In this document: piece after piece, positions 1 through 6,374 of the stretch | How positions within the stretch are numbered: the stretch's first letter is position 1 | How the letters are laid out: every line of letters starts with the position of its first letter | Assembly: GCA_964653685.1 (NCBI GenBank) | Contig: CAZZHA010000012.1 | Location: 1 to 15,337, forward strand | DNA from: DATKWU01 sp964653685 | GTDB taxonomy: Bacteria > Patescibacteriota > Microgenomatia > PFEM01 > JAHIFH01 | Direction of reading: 5' to 3' | Length of the DNA: 15,337 bases | Translations under genes and position numbers: made by a program | The notes under the pieces: generated by a model | Database searches by the model: none | Told to the model about the DNA's origin: nothing | Seen by the model: only the letters and a program-made list of their open reading frames with translations

Positions 1-38
1 AGCTGGATCATTCATTAAACTAACTTTACAACACCAAA

Positions 39-62
39 ACACCTACCGTCAAGGGTAGGTGT
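39..62 (-). terminator. Terminator-like hairpin after the pilin-like operon
   Basis: A perfect 9-bp inverted repeat (ACACCTACC / GGTAGGTGT) with a 6-nt loop lies about 65 bp past the stop codon of the last minus-strand pilin-like gene. Read on the minus strand, the stem ends in T and continues TTTGG, so the U-tract is short; on the plus strand there is no U-tract. It is probably a weak intrinsic terminator or a 3'-end stabilising hairpin for the minus operon. The rest of 1-126 holds nothing I can recognise. Confidence 0.5.
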
Positions 63-126
63 CGGTACGCACTTTAATTATTTAAACCGCTTCTAATTTA
101 GAGGTCAAATCCTGGGTTAAGGTTGA

Positions 127-507
127 TTAAGGTTGAATTTTTGGAATCGTTAATCCTGTTAGGATATGAATTCCAAAGAATGTCTCAAGTAATCTAATGA
201 TCGCCCAGGAAGCAAAAACAATTGCTAGACCAATTAGAGCGGCCGTGAGCGTGCTTTGGGCATTGGCGGTTCCCTCTTTATCGCCACCAGAAGTAATCCA
301 CTTAATCCCACCAATAATGAGAAAGAAAAAGGAAATAAGAGCCGCCACCACCAAGAGCAATTTAATAGCAGCAGAAATTATACCCGGAATGGTAATAGTG
401 CCTAAAGCCCCAAAGTCTTCACCTGTAGGTAAGATGCTAATGGTATCACTAGCCGCCAAAGCAGGAGCAATCATTAAGTAATTTGCCAATTCTTTAATTT
501 TTTTCAT
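127..507 (-). CDS. T4SS-pilin-like two-helix membrane protein (paralog 1)
   Basis: A 126-residue protein that I assign to the small TrbC/VirB2-like pilin family common in CPR genomes (the T4SS_pilin type). The N-terminus (MKKIKELANYLMIAPALA) resembles a signal peptide. Two hydrophobic helices follow, at about residues 38-67 and 86-113. Between them is the array's shared loop, GGIKWITSGGDKEG, so the expected topology is a helical hairpin in the membrane. It is the last gene of a five-gene minus-strand operon, 19 nt after paralog 2. It has the clearest Shine-Dalgarno of the operon, AGGGGGTG, 5 nt before the ATG on the minus strand. A role as a pilus or filament subunit is inferred from the family; no ATPase or channel gene is in the window. 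Confidence 0.8.
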   Translation of the reverse strand: MKKIKELANYLMIAPALAASDTISILPTGEDFGALGTITIPGIISAAIKLLLVVAALISFFFLIIGGIKWITSGGDKEGTANAQSTLTAALIGLAIVFASWAIIRLLETFFGIHILTGLTIPKIQP

Positions 508-526
508 TTTTTCACCCCCTTTCCTT

Positions 527-910
527 TTATTTGATTAGATAAGGCGAAATATCAAAAAAGAGATTCTCGAGCGCCTCAATCCCAAAGAAACTCCCGATTA
601 ATTTGATTATAGCAAAGACAGCAAAAAGAGCAATTAGACCAATAATCGCACTGACGACTTTACCTCGGGCTGATTCCAAAGCAGCCTTGTCGCCACCCGC
701 GGTCATCCACTGAATCGCCCCAATCACCAGAAAAATGAAAGCAACGATAACCCCAACGATGAGAAGAATAGCGATAATATTGCCCAGGAAAAGGTTAATA
801 ATATCAAGGCCCTCACCTCTACCAACTAGAGGGTTAAGGGCGGGATTGTAAATACCTTCTTTTTCTACTACTTCACCTGGATAAGGAGCGGCTAAGATTT
901 TTTCTATCAT
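527..910 (-). CDS. T4SS-pilin-like two-helix membrane protein (paralog 2)
   Basis: A 127-residue paralog. A polar N-terminus of about 40 residues is followed by a first helix (IIAILLIVGVIVAFIFLVIG), the signature loop AIQWMTAGGDKAALESA, and a second helix (VVSAIIGLIALFAVFAIIKL). Its start, MIEKILAA, is identical to that of paralog 3, and the underlying DNA is identical over 26 nt, which points to duplication or gene conversion. The N-terminus lacks a convincing hydrophobic signal core. The start codon lies 2 nt after the paralog 3 stop with no Shine-Dalgarno, so translation is probably coupled. Family membership is clear from the shared loop; a filament-subunit function is inferred. Confidence 0.8.
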   Translation of the reverse strand: MIEKILAAPYPGEVVEKEGIYNPALNPLVGRGEGLDIINLFLGNIIAILLIVGVIVAFIFLVIGAIQWMTAGGDKAALESARGKVVSAIIGLIALFAVFAIIKLIGSFFGIEALENLFFDISPYLIK

Positions 911-912
911 TT

Positions 913-1302
913 TTAGGGACCCAGTTGTTTAATAATTTCCTGAGGATTAAGAATATCAAATCCTAAAAAATTGCCGATAAGAGAAATAAGAGCATAAGCA
1001 AGAACAATCACGATTAAACCAATCAAGCCATTACTAATTCTTTTGGTGGCACCTTCAATTTTTTTAGGGTCGCCGCCAGCCGTTAAATAGCCAAAAGCGC
1101 CGGTAATAAGAATGAAGAAGAACCAAATACCAGCAATAACGGTCATAATGCCGATGATTTTTGAAAGGATTGAAGTTAGGTATCCAGCAGCAATATCCAC
1201 ATCGCGGAATAGATGAAGGGTTCCCCAGGGGCCAAAACCTTCACTGGGTTGGCCACCAATAGGACCAAGATCAATTTCAGCGGCTAAGATTTTTTCTATC
1301 AT
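913..1302 (-). CDS. T4SS-pilin-like two-helix membrane protein (paralog 3)
   Basis: A 129-residue member of the array. It has MIEKILAA at its N-terminus, a Gly/Pro-rich segment, a first helix (IIGIMTVIAGIWFFFILITG), the signature loop AFGYLTAGGDPKKIEGA, and a second helix ending GLIVIVLAYALISLIGNFLG. The ATG abuts the stop codon of paralog 4 directly (TAAATG on the minus strand), so translational coupling is likely. The loop motif GGDPKK also occurs, as GDDPKK or AGDPKK, in paralogs 4 and 6. The predicted role is a pilin-like structural subunit in the inner membrane; no processing site or partner can be named from sequence alone. Confidence 0.8.
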   Translation of the reverse strand: MIEKILAAEIDLGPIGGQPSEGFGPWGTLHLFRDVDIAAGYLTSILSKIIGIMTVIAGIWFFFILITGAFGYLTAGGDPKKIEGATKRISNGLIGLIVIVLAYALISLIGNFLGFDILNPQEIIKQLGP

Positions 1303-1656
1303 TTAAGGCCCGTAAATTTTCGGATTAAGAATGGCACTAGCATCGCCAAATAACAAATAACCAAAAATGGCAGCGAGAACAAAAGAACCCAGAATAAACA
1401 AAAGCCCCATCAGTGATTGCCAGATTCTAGACCAAGCTGCACTCATCTTTTTAGGATCATCACCCGCACTTAAAAAACCATAGCCGGCAATGATTAAATT
1501 AAAAAAAGCAAAAAGACCGCCAACAACAATTAAAAGACGGATAATATTATTCAAAAACTTGATCATCCCAAAATTTGGCCCAGGCTCGCCAGCATAGCCA
1601 GTAATTCCCATCTTGGTAAAAGGATTTTCAATGGCTCCAAAAATTTGGAAAATCAT
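1303..1656 (-). CDS. T4SS-pilin-like two-helix membrane protein (paralog 4)
   Basis: A 117-residue member. The N-terminus (MIFQIFGAIENPFTKMGI) is short and has no clear signal peptide. The first helix (IIRLLIVVGGLFAFFNLIIAG) leads into the loop YGFLSAGDDPKKMSAA, then a second helix (LMGLLFILGSFVLAAIFGYLLFG). The loop carries Asp in place of the second Gly of the GGD seen in other copies. The start codon overlaps the paralog 5 stop by 4 nt (ATGA), and GGGAG lies 9 nt upstream on the minus strand as a plausible ribosome binding site. Of the five clustered copies it appears the most diverged in its second helix. Function is inferred from the family only. Confidence 0.78.
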   Translation of the reverse strand: MIFQIFGAIENPFTKMGITGYAGEPGPNFGMIKFLNNIIRLLIVVGGLFAFFNLIIAGYGFLSAGDDPKKMSAAWSRIWQSLMGLLFILGSFVLAAIFGYLLFGDASAILNPKIYGP

Positions 1657-1976
1657 ATGCCTAAACTCCCACTAAGAAAGTCGATGCCGGTAATAACTTT
1701 AATGATTTGTATTATCCAATAGCTGGCAAAAATAATCAAGAAACCAATTAAAGCGGCGGTTACCGCCTGGGTACCTTTGGCCGCTCCTTCAGGATTTTCC
1801 TGGCCAGCGCTGATAAGGAACATTAAACCACCACTGATCAGAAGAAAAAAGAGAATAATACCAGCTAAAACGTAGATGTTGGGTAGAAGATTAGAGATAA
1901 TGCCTCCCAAAGTCATGCTCGTGCTTAAGCCTGCGTGTTCGCCAAAGAGAGCTTCGCCGATATCAAAATCCGTCAT
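1653..1976 (-). CDS. T4SS-pilin-like two-helix membrane protein (paralog 5, first of operon)
   Basis: I choose the ATG at 1976 (MTDFDIGEALFGEHAG), giving 107 residues. The open frame extends to a possible start at 2021, but a TTGACA/TAGACT promoter lies between the two and ends 7 nt before the ATG at 1976, so the upstream start would not be transcribed. It has two helices (LPNIYVLAGIILFFLLISGG and ALIGFLIIFASYWIIQIIKV) joined by the loop LMFLISAGQENPEGAAKG, a degenerate form of the GGD loop in which AGQ replaces GGD. There is no signal peptide and no Shine-Dalgarno; the mRNA is predicted to be leaderless. It heads the five-gene operon and shares a divergent promoter region with the prenyl synthase gene. 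Confidence 0.75.
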   Translation of the reverse strand: MTDFDIGEALFGEHAGLSTSMTLGGIISNLLPNIYVLAGIILFFLLISGGLMFLISAGQENPEGAAKGTQAVTAALIGFLIIFASYWIIQIIKVITGIDFLSGSLGI

Positions 1977-1983
1977 CAGATTT

Positions 1984-2012
1984 AGTCTAGCAATCTTCAG
2001 TTTAAGTGTCAA
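1984..2012 (-). promoter_or_regulatory. Promoter of the five-gene pilin-like operon
   Basis: On the minus strand, a perfect -35 TTGACA (2012-2007) is followed by a 17-bp spacer and TAGACT (1989-1984), preceded by TGC (an extended -10, TGn). The hexamer ends 7 nt before the ATG at 1976, so transcription would begin at or next to the start codon, giving a leaderless mRNA. Confidence 0.7.
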
Positions 2013-2015
2013 CTT

Positions 2016-2043
2016 TTGCAAGTGGTCAAGATTTTGTTATACT
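2016..2043 (+). promoter_or_regulatory. Promoter of the prenyl synthase-uppS operon
   Basis: TTGCAA (2016-2021), a 16-bp spacer and TATACT (2038-2043), preceded by TGT (extended -10). The hexamer ends 7 nt before the ATG at 2051, again predicting a leaderless transcript. Its -35 lies only 3 bp from the -35 of the divergent pilin operon promoter. Confidence 0.65.
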
Positions 2044-2050
2044 TCTCGCC

Positions 2051-3112
2051 ATGGAAGCCAAGGCTTATCTTCAGGATTACGTTAAAAAAACAGAGCCACT
2101 CTTAGATTCTTTTTTTAGAACTAAAGAGAAAGAAGCGGCTAAAATTTCACCCCTAGCCGCAGGAATGATGAGAACTTATCGTCAGTTTATGGGGGGCAAA
2201 AATATTCGGGGAGCCTTAGTCAAACTGGGTTATGAATGTTTTGGTGGTCAGGATGAAAAAGCGATTCTTAAAGCTTCGCTAATGATAACTCTGACTCATT
2301 CATTTCTCCTGATGCATGATGATGTCATGGATCAGGATGTTTTAAGAAGGGGCAAGCCAACCATTCATGTTCAATACAGCAAACTTCACAGAGAACGCTA
2401 TAAAAAAGGCGAAGCCGAACATTATGGCCTAAGTATGGCAATTGATCTTGGTGATATTGGTTTTACTCTTGCCCATCTTCTTTTAACTGACACCGGTTTT
2501 AGCGATGAGATTAAAATAAGAGTTTTAAAACGATTTAACCAACAAATTTTAACCACCGCTTTCGGTCAGGCTCTTGATGTCACTCTTGAAGCCACTGACA
2601 AGATATTAGAAAAAGATATTTTGAAAATCCACCACTATAAAACGGCTAACTACACGATTACTGGACCTTTACAGTACGGAGCTTTGTTTGCTGGTGCCGA
2701 TGAAAGGAAGATAAAAAAAATAGAAAAATTTGGCTTACCGATTGGAATCGCTTTTCAGTTGCGTGATGATGAATTAGGCCTTTTTGCTAATGAAAAAAGT
2801 TTAGGCAAACCAATTGGTAGTGATGTTAGGGAAGATAAAAACACGATTCTTCATTTTAAAGCTCTAGAATTGGCTAAGGGAAAAGAAAAGGAGTTTATTC
2901 GAAAAGCCTATGGGAAAAAGAATCTGACTAAAATAGAACTAGAAAGAGTCAGGCGGATTACTCAAGAGACTGGGGCTTTAGCTTATTCCCAAACAATGGC
3001 GAAGAGTTTGGTTAAAAAAGGTAAAAAATATATTTCTCAGATTACCCAGGAACCTCGACTAGTTGATACTTTAAGAAAAATGGCTGATTTTATGATTGAA
3101 CGTCAGAGTTAG
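2051..3112 (+). CDS. Polyprenyl (geranylgeranyl-type) diphosphate synthase
   Basis: A trans-isoprenyl diphosphate synthase that condenses isopentenyl diphosphate onto allylic diphosphates. The 353-residue form starts at ATG 2051, just past the promoter; an in-frame ATG at 2006 lies upstream of the promoter and is rejected. Visible hallmarks are GGKNIRGAL (residues 48-56), the first Asp-rich motif HDDVMD (89-94), the Lys-Thr motif HHYKTANYT (194-202), and the second Asp-rich motif LRDDELGLF (237-245) followed by GKPIGSDVREDKNTIL. The second motif reads DDxxG rather than DDxxD, as in many actinobacterial-type GGPP synthases. Product chain length cannot be read from the sequence. The gene is followed 2 nt later by the uppS frame, so the pair likely supplies the polyprenyl carrier for peptidoglycan or glycan export. 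Confidence 0.88.
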   Translation: MEAKAYLQDYVKKTEPLLDSFFRTKEKEAAKISPLAAGMMRTYRQFMGGKNIRGALVKLGYECFGGQDEKAILKASLMITLTHSFLLMHDDVMDQDVLRRGKPTIHVQYSKLHRERYKKGEAEHYGLSMAIDLGDIGFTLAHLLLTDTGFSDEIKIRVLKRFNQQILTTAFGQALDVTLEATDKILEKDILKIHHYKTANYTITGPLQYGALFAGADERKIKKIEKFGLPIGIAFQLRDDELGLFANEKSLGKPIGSDVREDKNTILHFKALELAKGKEKEFIRKAYGKKNLTKIELERVRRITQETGALAYSQTMAKSLVKKGKKYISQITQEPRLVDTLRKMADFMIERQS

Positions 3113-3132
3113 GAGTGGTAGAATCCAGTTCG

Positions 3133-3906
3133 ATGCCGAGAAAAACTTCTAAGACCAAAATAGATAAAAAAAATCTTCCCAGACATATTGGCATTATTAT
3201 GGATGGTAACCGACGTTGGGCTGCCAAAAGAGGTTTGACACCAATGGAAGGCCACCAAGCCGGAGTCAAAGCCCTGATTAAGATTGTGGATCATTGTTTG
3301 GACTTGAAGATAGAAACCCTAACGATTTATGCTCTCTCAACCGAAAATTGGCGGAAAAGAGCCAAGAAAGAAGTGGAAGGACTTTTTAACTTATTGGTTA
3401 GAGCCGTGGAAGAGAAAAAAGAAGAGTACAAAGAAAAAGGAGTCAAGTTAGCGGTTTTAGGCAATTTTCAGGCTTTTCCTAGGAAAGTGGTGCGGGCAAT
3501 TGAAGAGATGTTAGCCATTGTCAAGACTCATGAGAGATTAAAGGTCAATGTTGCTTTAAATTATGGTGGCCGAGACGAAATTATTAGGGCGATCAAAAAG
3601 ATTGTTGAAGATGACGTCCCGCCTAAAAGGATTAATGAAAAAATGTTTGGCAAATTTCTTTACACCAACGGCGAGCCAGATCCTGATTTAATTATTCGAA
3701 CTGGTGGCGAATCAAGACTGTCTAATTTTCTTCTCTGGCAATCTAGCTATTCCGAGCTTTATTTTACTAAAACTCTTTGGCCAGACTTTTCTCCAACCAA
3801 GCTCGACAAAACAATTCTTGCTTATCAAAAACGAACCAGAAGATTTGGCGGCGGTACGTTTGCTATCTACAAGCAGAAAGCTAAAAAATCTTCAAGCCAA
3901 AAATAA
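3133..3906 (+). CDS. uppS: Isoprenyl transferase, undecaprenyl diphosphate synthase family
   Basis: A cis-prenyltransferase that makes the polyprenyl diphosphate carrier for cell-wall synthesis, cytosolic or membrane-associated. With ATG 3133 it has 257 residues, normal for the family. Conserved elements are HIGIIMDGNRRWA (catalytic Asp24), GHQAG (40-44), YALSTENWRR-like (66-76), NYGGR (143-147), and RTGGESRLSNFLLWQSSYSE (189-208). The frame also has a GTG at 3115 (six residues longer), which overlaps an AGGAG sequence at 3111-3115. The ATG is preferred because the conserved core starts soon after it, but the choice is uncertain. It follows the prenyl synthase closely and is probably co-translated. 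Its last 26 bp overlap the 3' end of the convergent pilin-like gene, and I see no terminator between them. Confidence 0.92.
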   Translation: MPRKTSKTKIDKKNLPRHIGIIMDGNRRWAAKRGLTPMEGHQAGVKALIKIVDHCLDLKIETLTIYALSTENWRKRAKKEVEGLFNLLVRAVEEKKEEYKEKGVKLAVLGNFQAFPRKVVRAIEEMLAIVKTHERLKVNVALNYGGRDEIIRAIKKIVEDDVPPKRINEKMFGKFLYTNGEPDPDLIIRTGGESRLSNFLLWQSSYSELYFTKTLWPDFSPTKLDKTILAYQKRTRRFGGGTFAIYKQKAKKSSSQK

Positions 3907-4195
3907 CTTCCAAAATTTGAACCAGCCAATAGGCAACAAAGATAATAACAAAGCCGATGACAGCGCCCGTGAGTCTTCCTTTAGCTGATTCCATTTTTTT
4001 TGGGTCACCAGCCGAAGTCATCATTTCAAAGCCAGCCAAAATCAGAACCAAGAGCAAAGCCAAGCCAGCCAAAGCAAAAATATAGGGGACAAGAGCGTTA
4101 ATAATATTGCCAATATTCCCACTGGCAAATTTAAAGCCAGTAGGGTCATTAATTGGTTCGCCGCCGCCAGGAAAATTTAAAGCTAATTTTTTCAT
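3881..4195 (-). CDS. T4SS-pilin-like two-helix membrane protein (paralog 6)
   Basis: A 104-residue member of the same family as the upstream five-gene array. A Gly/Pro-rich N-terminus without a signal peptide precedes a first helix (LVPYIFALAGLALLLVLILA), the loop GFEMMTSAGDPKKMESAKG and a second helix (AVIGFVIIFVAYWLVQILEV). It looks closest to paralogs 3 and 5 in its helices and loop. It is second in a two-gene minus operon, 1 nt after paralog 7, with a weak AGGA 10 nt before its ATG. Its 3' end overlaps uppS by 26 bp in tail-to-tail orientation, so antisense pairing between the two transcripts is possible. Confidence 0.8.
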   Translation of the reverse strand: MKKLALNFPGGGEPINDPTGFKFASGNIGNIINALVPYIFALAGLALLLVLILAGFEMMTSAGDPKKMESAKGRLTGAVIGFVIIFVAYWLVQILEVIFGLKIF

Positions 4196-4196
4196 T

Positions 4197-4550
4197 TTAT
4201 TTAAATCCTGAGATACCTAATATTTCCACTCCGATAATTCTTAGAATAAAAACAGCAAAAACAATTAGCAAAAGACCAGAGATCGCCGAAGTGATAAGTT
4301 CTTTACCTGATTGGACTTTTTCCGGGTTACCACCAGAAGTTAAAACCTGAAGCCCTCCAAAGATAATTAAGAGAGTGGCAATCCCACCGCCAATCCCAAT
4401 GGCGAAAGTTAGAATTCTAGTAACGAAAGCTTGTGGACTTTCAACATCAATTGGACCAATGGCGGTATTGATAATTGCTTCAGCTAGAACTGGACTGGCG
4501 AGGATAAAAATTAAAGCAAATAGTGGAATAGTCACCGCTAGTTTTTTCAT
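4197..4550 (-). CDS. T4SS-pilin-like two-helix membrane protein with signal peptide (paralog 7)
   Basis: A 117-residue member with the best signal peptide of the seven: MKKLAVTIPLFALIFILAS then PVLAEA, predicting cleavage around residue 23. The mature part has a first helix (ILTFAIGIGGGIATLLIIFGG), the loop LQVLTSGGNPEKVQSG, and a second helix (AISGLLLIVFAVFILRIIGV). It is the first gene of the two-gene minus operon and has its own extended -10 promoter 7 nt before the ATG. The clear signal peptide suggests export or insertion as a mature pilin; sibling copies lacking one may use the first helix as an anchor. Pilus-subunit function is inferred from the family. Confidence 0.82.
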   Translation of the reverse strand: MKKLAVTIPLFALIFILASPVLAEAIINTAIGPIDVESPQAFVTRILTFAIGIGGGIATLLIIFGGLQVLTSGGNPEKVQSGKELITSAISGLLLIVFAVFILRIIGVEILGISGFK

Positions 4551-4557
4551 CAGCTAA

Positions 4558-4587
4558 AGTTTAACATAATTTCTTTTCAAGAGACAA
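4558..4587 (-). promoter_or_regulatory. Promoter of the two-gene pilin-like operon
   Basis: Minus-strand TTGTCT (4587-4582), an 18-bp spacer and TAAACT (4563-4558), preceded by TGT (extended -10). Seven nt separate the hexamer from the ATG at 4550, so the transcript should be leaderless. It is divergent from the SpoIID-protein promoter in a 76-bp intergenic region. Confidence 0.6.
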
Positions 4588-4608
4588 CCCAAGCGATGAT
4601 AGCCTCTG

Positions 4609-4617
4609 TGATATACT
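4609..4617 (+). promoter_or_regulatory. Extended -10 promoter of the SpoIID-domain gene
   Basis: TGATATACT (TGn plus TATACT) ends 9 nt before the ATG at 4627. No good -35 sits 16-18 bp upstream, as expected for an extended -10 promoter. The leader would be only a few nucleotides or absent, and there is no Shine-Dalgarno. Confidence 0.55.
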
Positions 4618-4626
4618 TTTATCAGA

Positions 4627-6330
4627 ATGAAAAAGGCAAAAGTTTTAGTCAGTCTCTTAATAGCTTCTTCAATTTTAATTTTTCTTTTTTCTCATTCTTT
4701 TATTGTTCAGGCGGCTTGTCCGGAAAGTGATTATGATTGTCAAATTGGGGAAATTCAAAAAATCATTAACGCTCTCGCCCCGGCTCACGAACAAAACAAA
4801 ACCGAATTAGCCAAACTTAAAACTCAATTAGCCGATATTCAGAAAAGGCTTGATGCCGTTACCTTGGGTTTGAAACAACTTGAGAAAAGTATTCTTGAAC
4901 GGGAGGTTGATTTAGCTTTTCAAGAAAAAATTTTAGCGGCTAAGGTAAGAAGTTATTATATTCAAAGTCAAAAATCTTCGCCTTTTCTCCTTTTTTTGTC
5001 TTCAAATAATGCTCAAGAACTGGCTCGAGAATTAGCTTTCCGGCTGAAAGTTGTTAATCAAGACAGATTGACAATTGTTCAAATTTCGGCTGATTTGAAG
5101 AAACTTCAAGAAGATAAGATTACTTATGAGCGAAGTCAAGCGAACTTAGCTCAAGTCCAAAAACAAGTCGACAGTCAAGCCACTTTTTTAGAAGGAGAAG
5201 TTGAAAAGGTTGAATCAGCCATTGCCTCTTTAACAGCTAAACAACAACAAATATTAGCCCAAAAATTAGCCAGTTTAAATCTTCCCACCACTCTAGGCGC
5301 CGGGCCTTTGGTTTGTGTTGATGATCGAAACCGAGATCCCGGTTTTCATCCCGCTTTTGCTTTTTTTACTTACGGGATTCCTCATCGAGTGGGGATGAAT
5401 CAATACGGAGCTTACGGTCGAGCCAAAGCCGGCCAATTATACCAAGAGATTCTTAAAATTTATTACGAAGGGATTACGATTGAAAAGAAACCCAACGTTA
5501 GTCTCCAAGTCCAAGGTTATGGAGCGATGCCTTTAGAACAGTATTTATTAGGGATTTACGAGATGCCTGAAAGTTGGCCAATCGAAGCCCAAAAAGCCCA
5601 AGCGGTCGCCGCGCGGTCTTATGCTTTAGCCTATACTGACAATGGGGCTAAGGAAATTTGCACCAGTCAAAGTTGTCAGGTTTACAAGGGTGGTAATAAA
5701 GGCGGTAATTGGGAAGCAGCGGTCAAAGCCACCGAAGGTGAAGTCGCCGTTCATAGTGGTCAGGTAATTACTGCTTGGTATGCTTCGACCGCTGGTGGTT
5801 ACACTTTTCTTTCTTCTGATGTTGGTTGGAGCCAGCGGCCTTGGACCAAAAGATTGCGAGATACAACCGGTGAAGTCAATAGTTTTACTGATCTTCAGAG
5901 CAAAGCCTATGACAAAGAATCACCTTGTTTTTATGCGGCCCAAGGCTGGCGGAAAGAGTATGCTAATTCTGCCTGGTTAAAACCTGAAGAGGTGACTGAT
6001 ATTATTAATGTTTTGCTTTTAGCCAAAGCCGACCCTTCAAGCCAACAACACTTAGCCCAGGTGGATAAACCCAATCCTGATGGGGTGGATACTTGGGATG
6101 CTGGTCGAGTTAAACAAGAATTAAAGAGTCGAGGGATTACACCTTTTGATAATATCTCTGGTATTTCTGTCGGTTGGGATAATGGTTTGGGAAGAACAAC
6201 CTCTGTCAGTGTTTCTGGAAGTGCTGGTAATCAAACTTTTGATGGCCCGGAGTTCAAAAACTTTTTTAATCTTCGGGCACCGGCTAATATCCAGATTGTT
6301 GGGCCATTGTTTAATGTTGAGAAAAAGTAG
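4627..6330 (+). CDS. Secreted coiled-coil / SpoIID-LytB domain cell-wall protein
   Basis: A 567-residue exported protein, probably a peptidoglycan enzyme. A signal peptide (residues 1-29, hydrophobic core VLVSLLIASSILIFLFS, then VQA) is followed by a Cys pair (C31, C38). Next is a long coiled coil (about 40-215) resembling the N-terminal regulatory region of EnvC/CwlO/PcsB-type proteins, broken by a hydrophobic patch (SSPFLLFLSSNN, 118-128) like the hinge of that class. The C-terminal SpoIID/LytB domain covers about 245-565. It carries GMNQYGAYGRA (256-266), YLLGIYEMPESWP (306-318), KAQAVAARSYA (323-333) and a final RTTSVSVSG segment. Glu312 in YEMPESWP matches the position of the catalytic Glu of SpoIID lytic transglycosylases. 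A wall-cleaving role at division or remodelling is inferred. It has its own promoter. Confidence 0.85.
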   Translation: MKKAKVLVSLLIASSILIFLFSHSFIVQAACPESDYDCQIGEIQKIINALAPAHEQNKTELAKLKTQLADIQKRLDAVTLGLKQLEKSILEREVDLAFQEKILAAKVRSYYIQSQKSSPFLLFLSSNNAQELARELAFRLKVVNQDRLTIVQISADLKKLQEDKITYERSQANLAQVQKQVDSQATFLEGEVEKVESAIASLTAKQQQILAQKLASLNLPTTLGAGPLVCVDDRNRDPGFHPAFAFFTYGIPHRVGMNQYGAYGRAKAGQLYQEILKIYYEGITIEKKPNVSLQVQGYGAMPLEQYLLGIYEMPESWPIEAQKAQAVAARSYALAYTDNGAKEICTSQSCQVYKGGNKGGNWEAAVKATEGEVAVHSGQVITAWYASTAGGYTFLSSDVGWSQRPWTKRLRDTTGEVNSFTDLQSKAYDKESPCFYAAQGWRKEYANSAWLKPEEVTDIINVLLLAKADPSSQQHLAQVDKPNPDGVDTWDAGRVKQELKSRGITPFDNISGISVGWDNGLGRTTSVSVSGSAGNQTFDGPEFKNFFNLRAPANIQIVGPLFNVEKK

Positions 6331-6335
6331 TTAGC

Positions 6336-6365
6336 TTGTTTCTCTTGACTCTGAAGTGATAAAAT
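6336..6365 (+). promoter_or_regulatory. Promoter of the PH-protein to ssrA operon
   Basis: TTGTTT (6336-6341), an 18-bp spacer and TAAAAT (6360-6365), preceded by TGA (extended -10). The hexamer ends 9 nt before the ATG at 6375 and there is no Shine-Dalgarno. A TTGACT at 6345-6350 is too close to this hexamer to act as its -35. Confidence 0.5.
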
Positions 6366-6374
6366 ATTAAAACA

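Noticed and set aside
1977..2021. 45-nt upstream extension of pilin-like paralog 5
   Set aside because: It contains a TTGACA/TAGACT promoter for the same gene, and the peptide is basic and unlike the other paralogs' N-termini.
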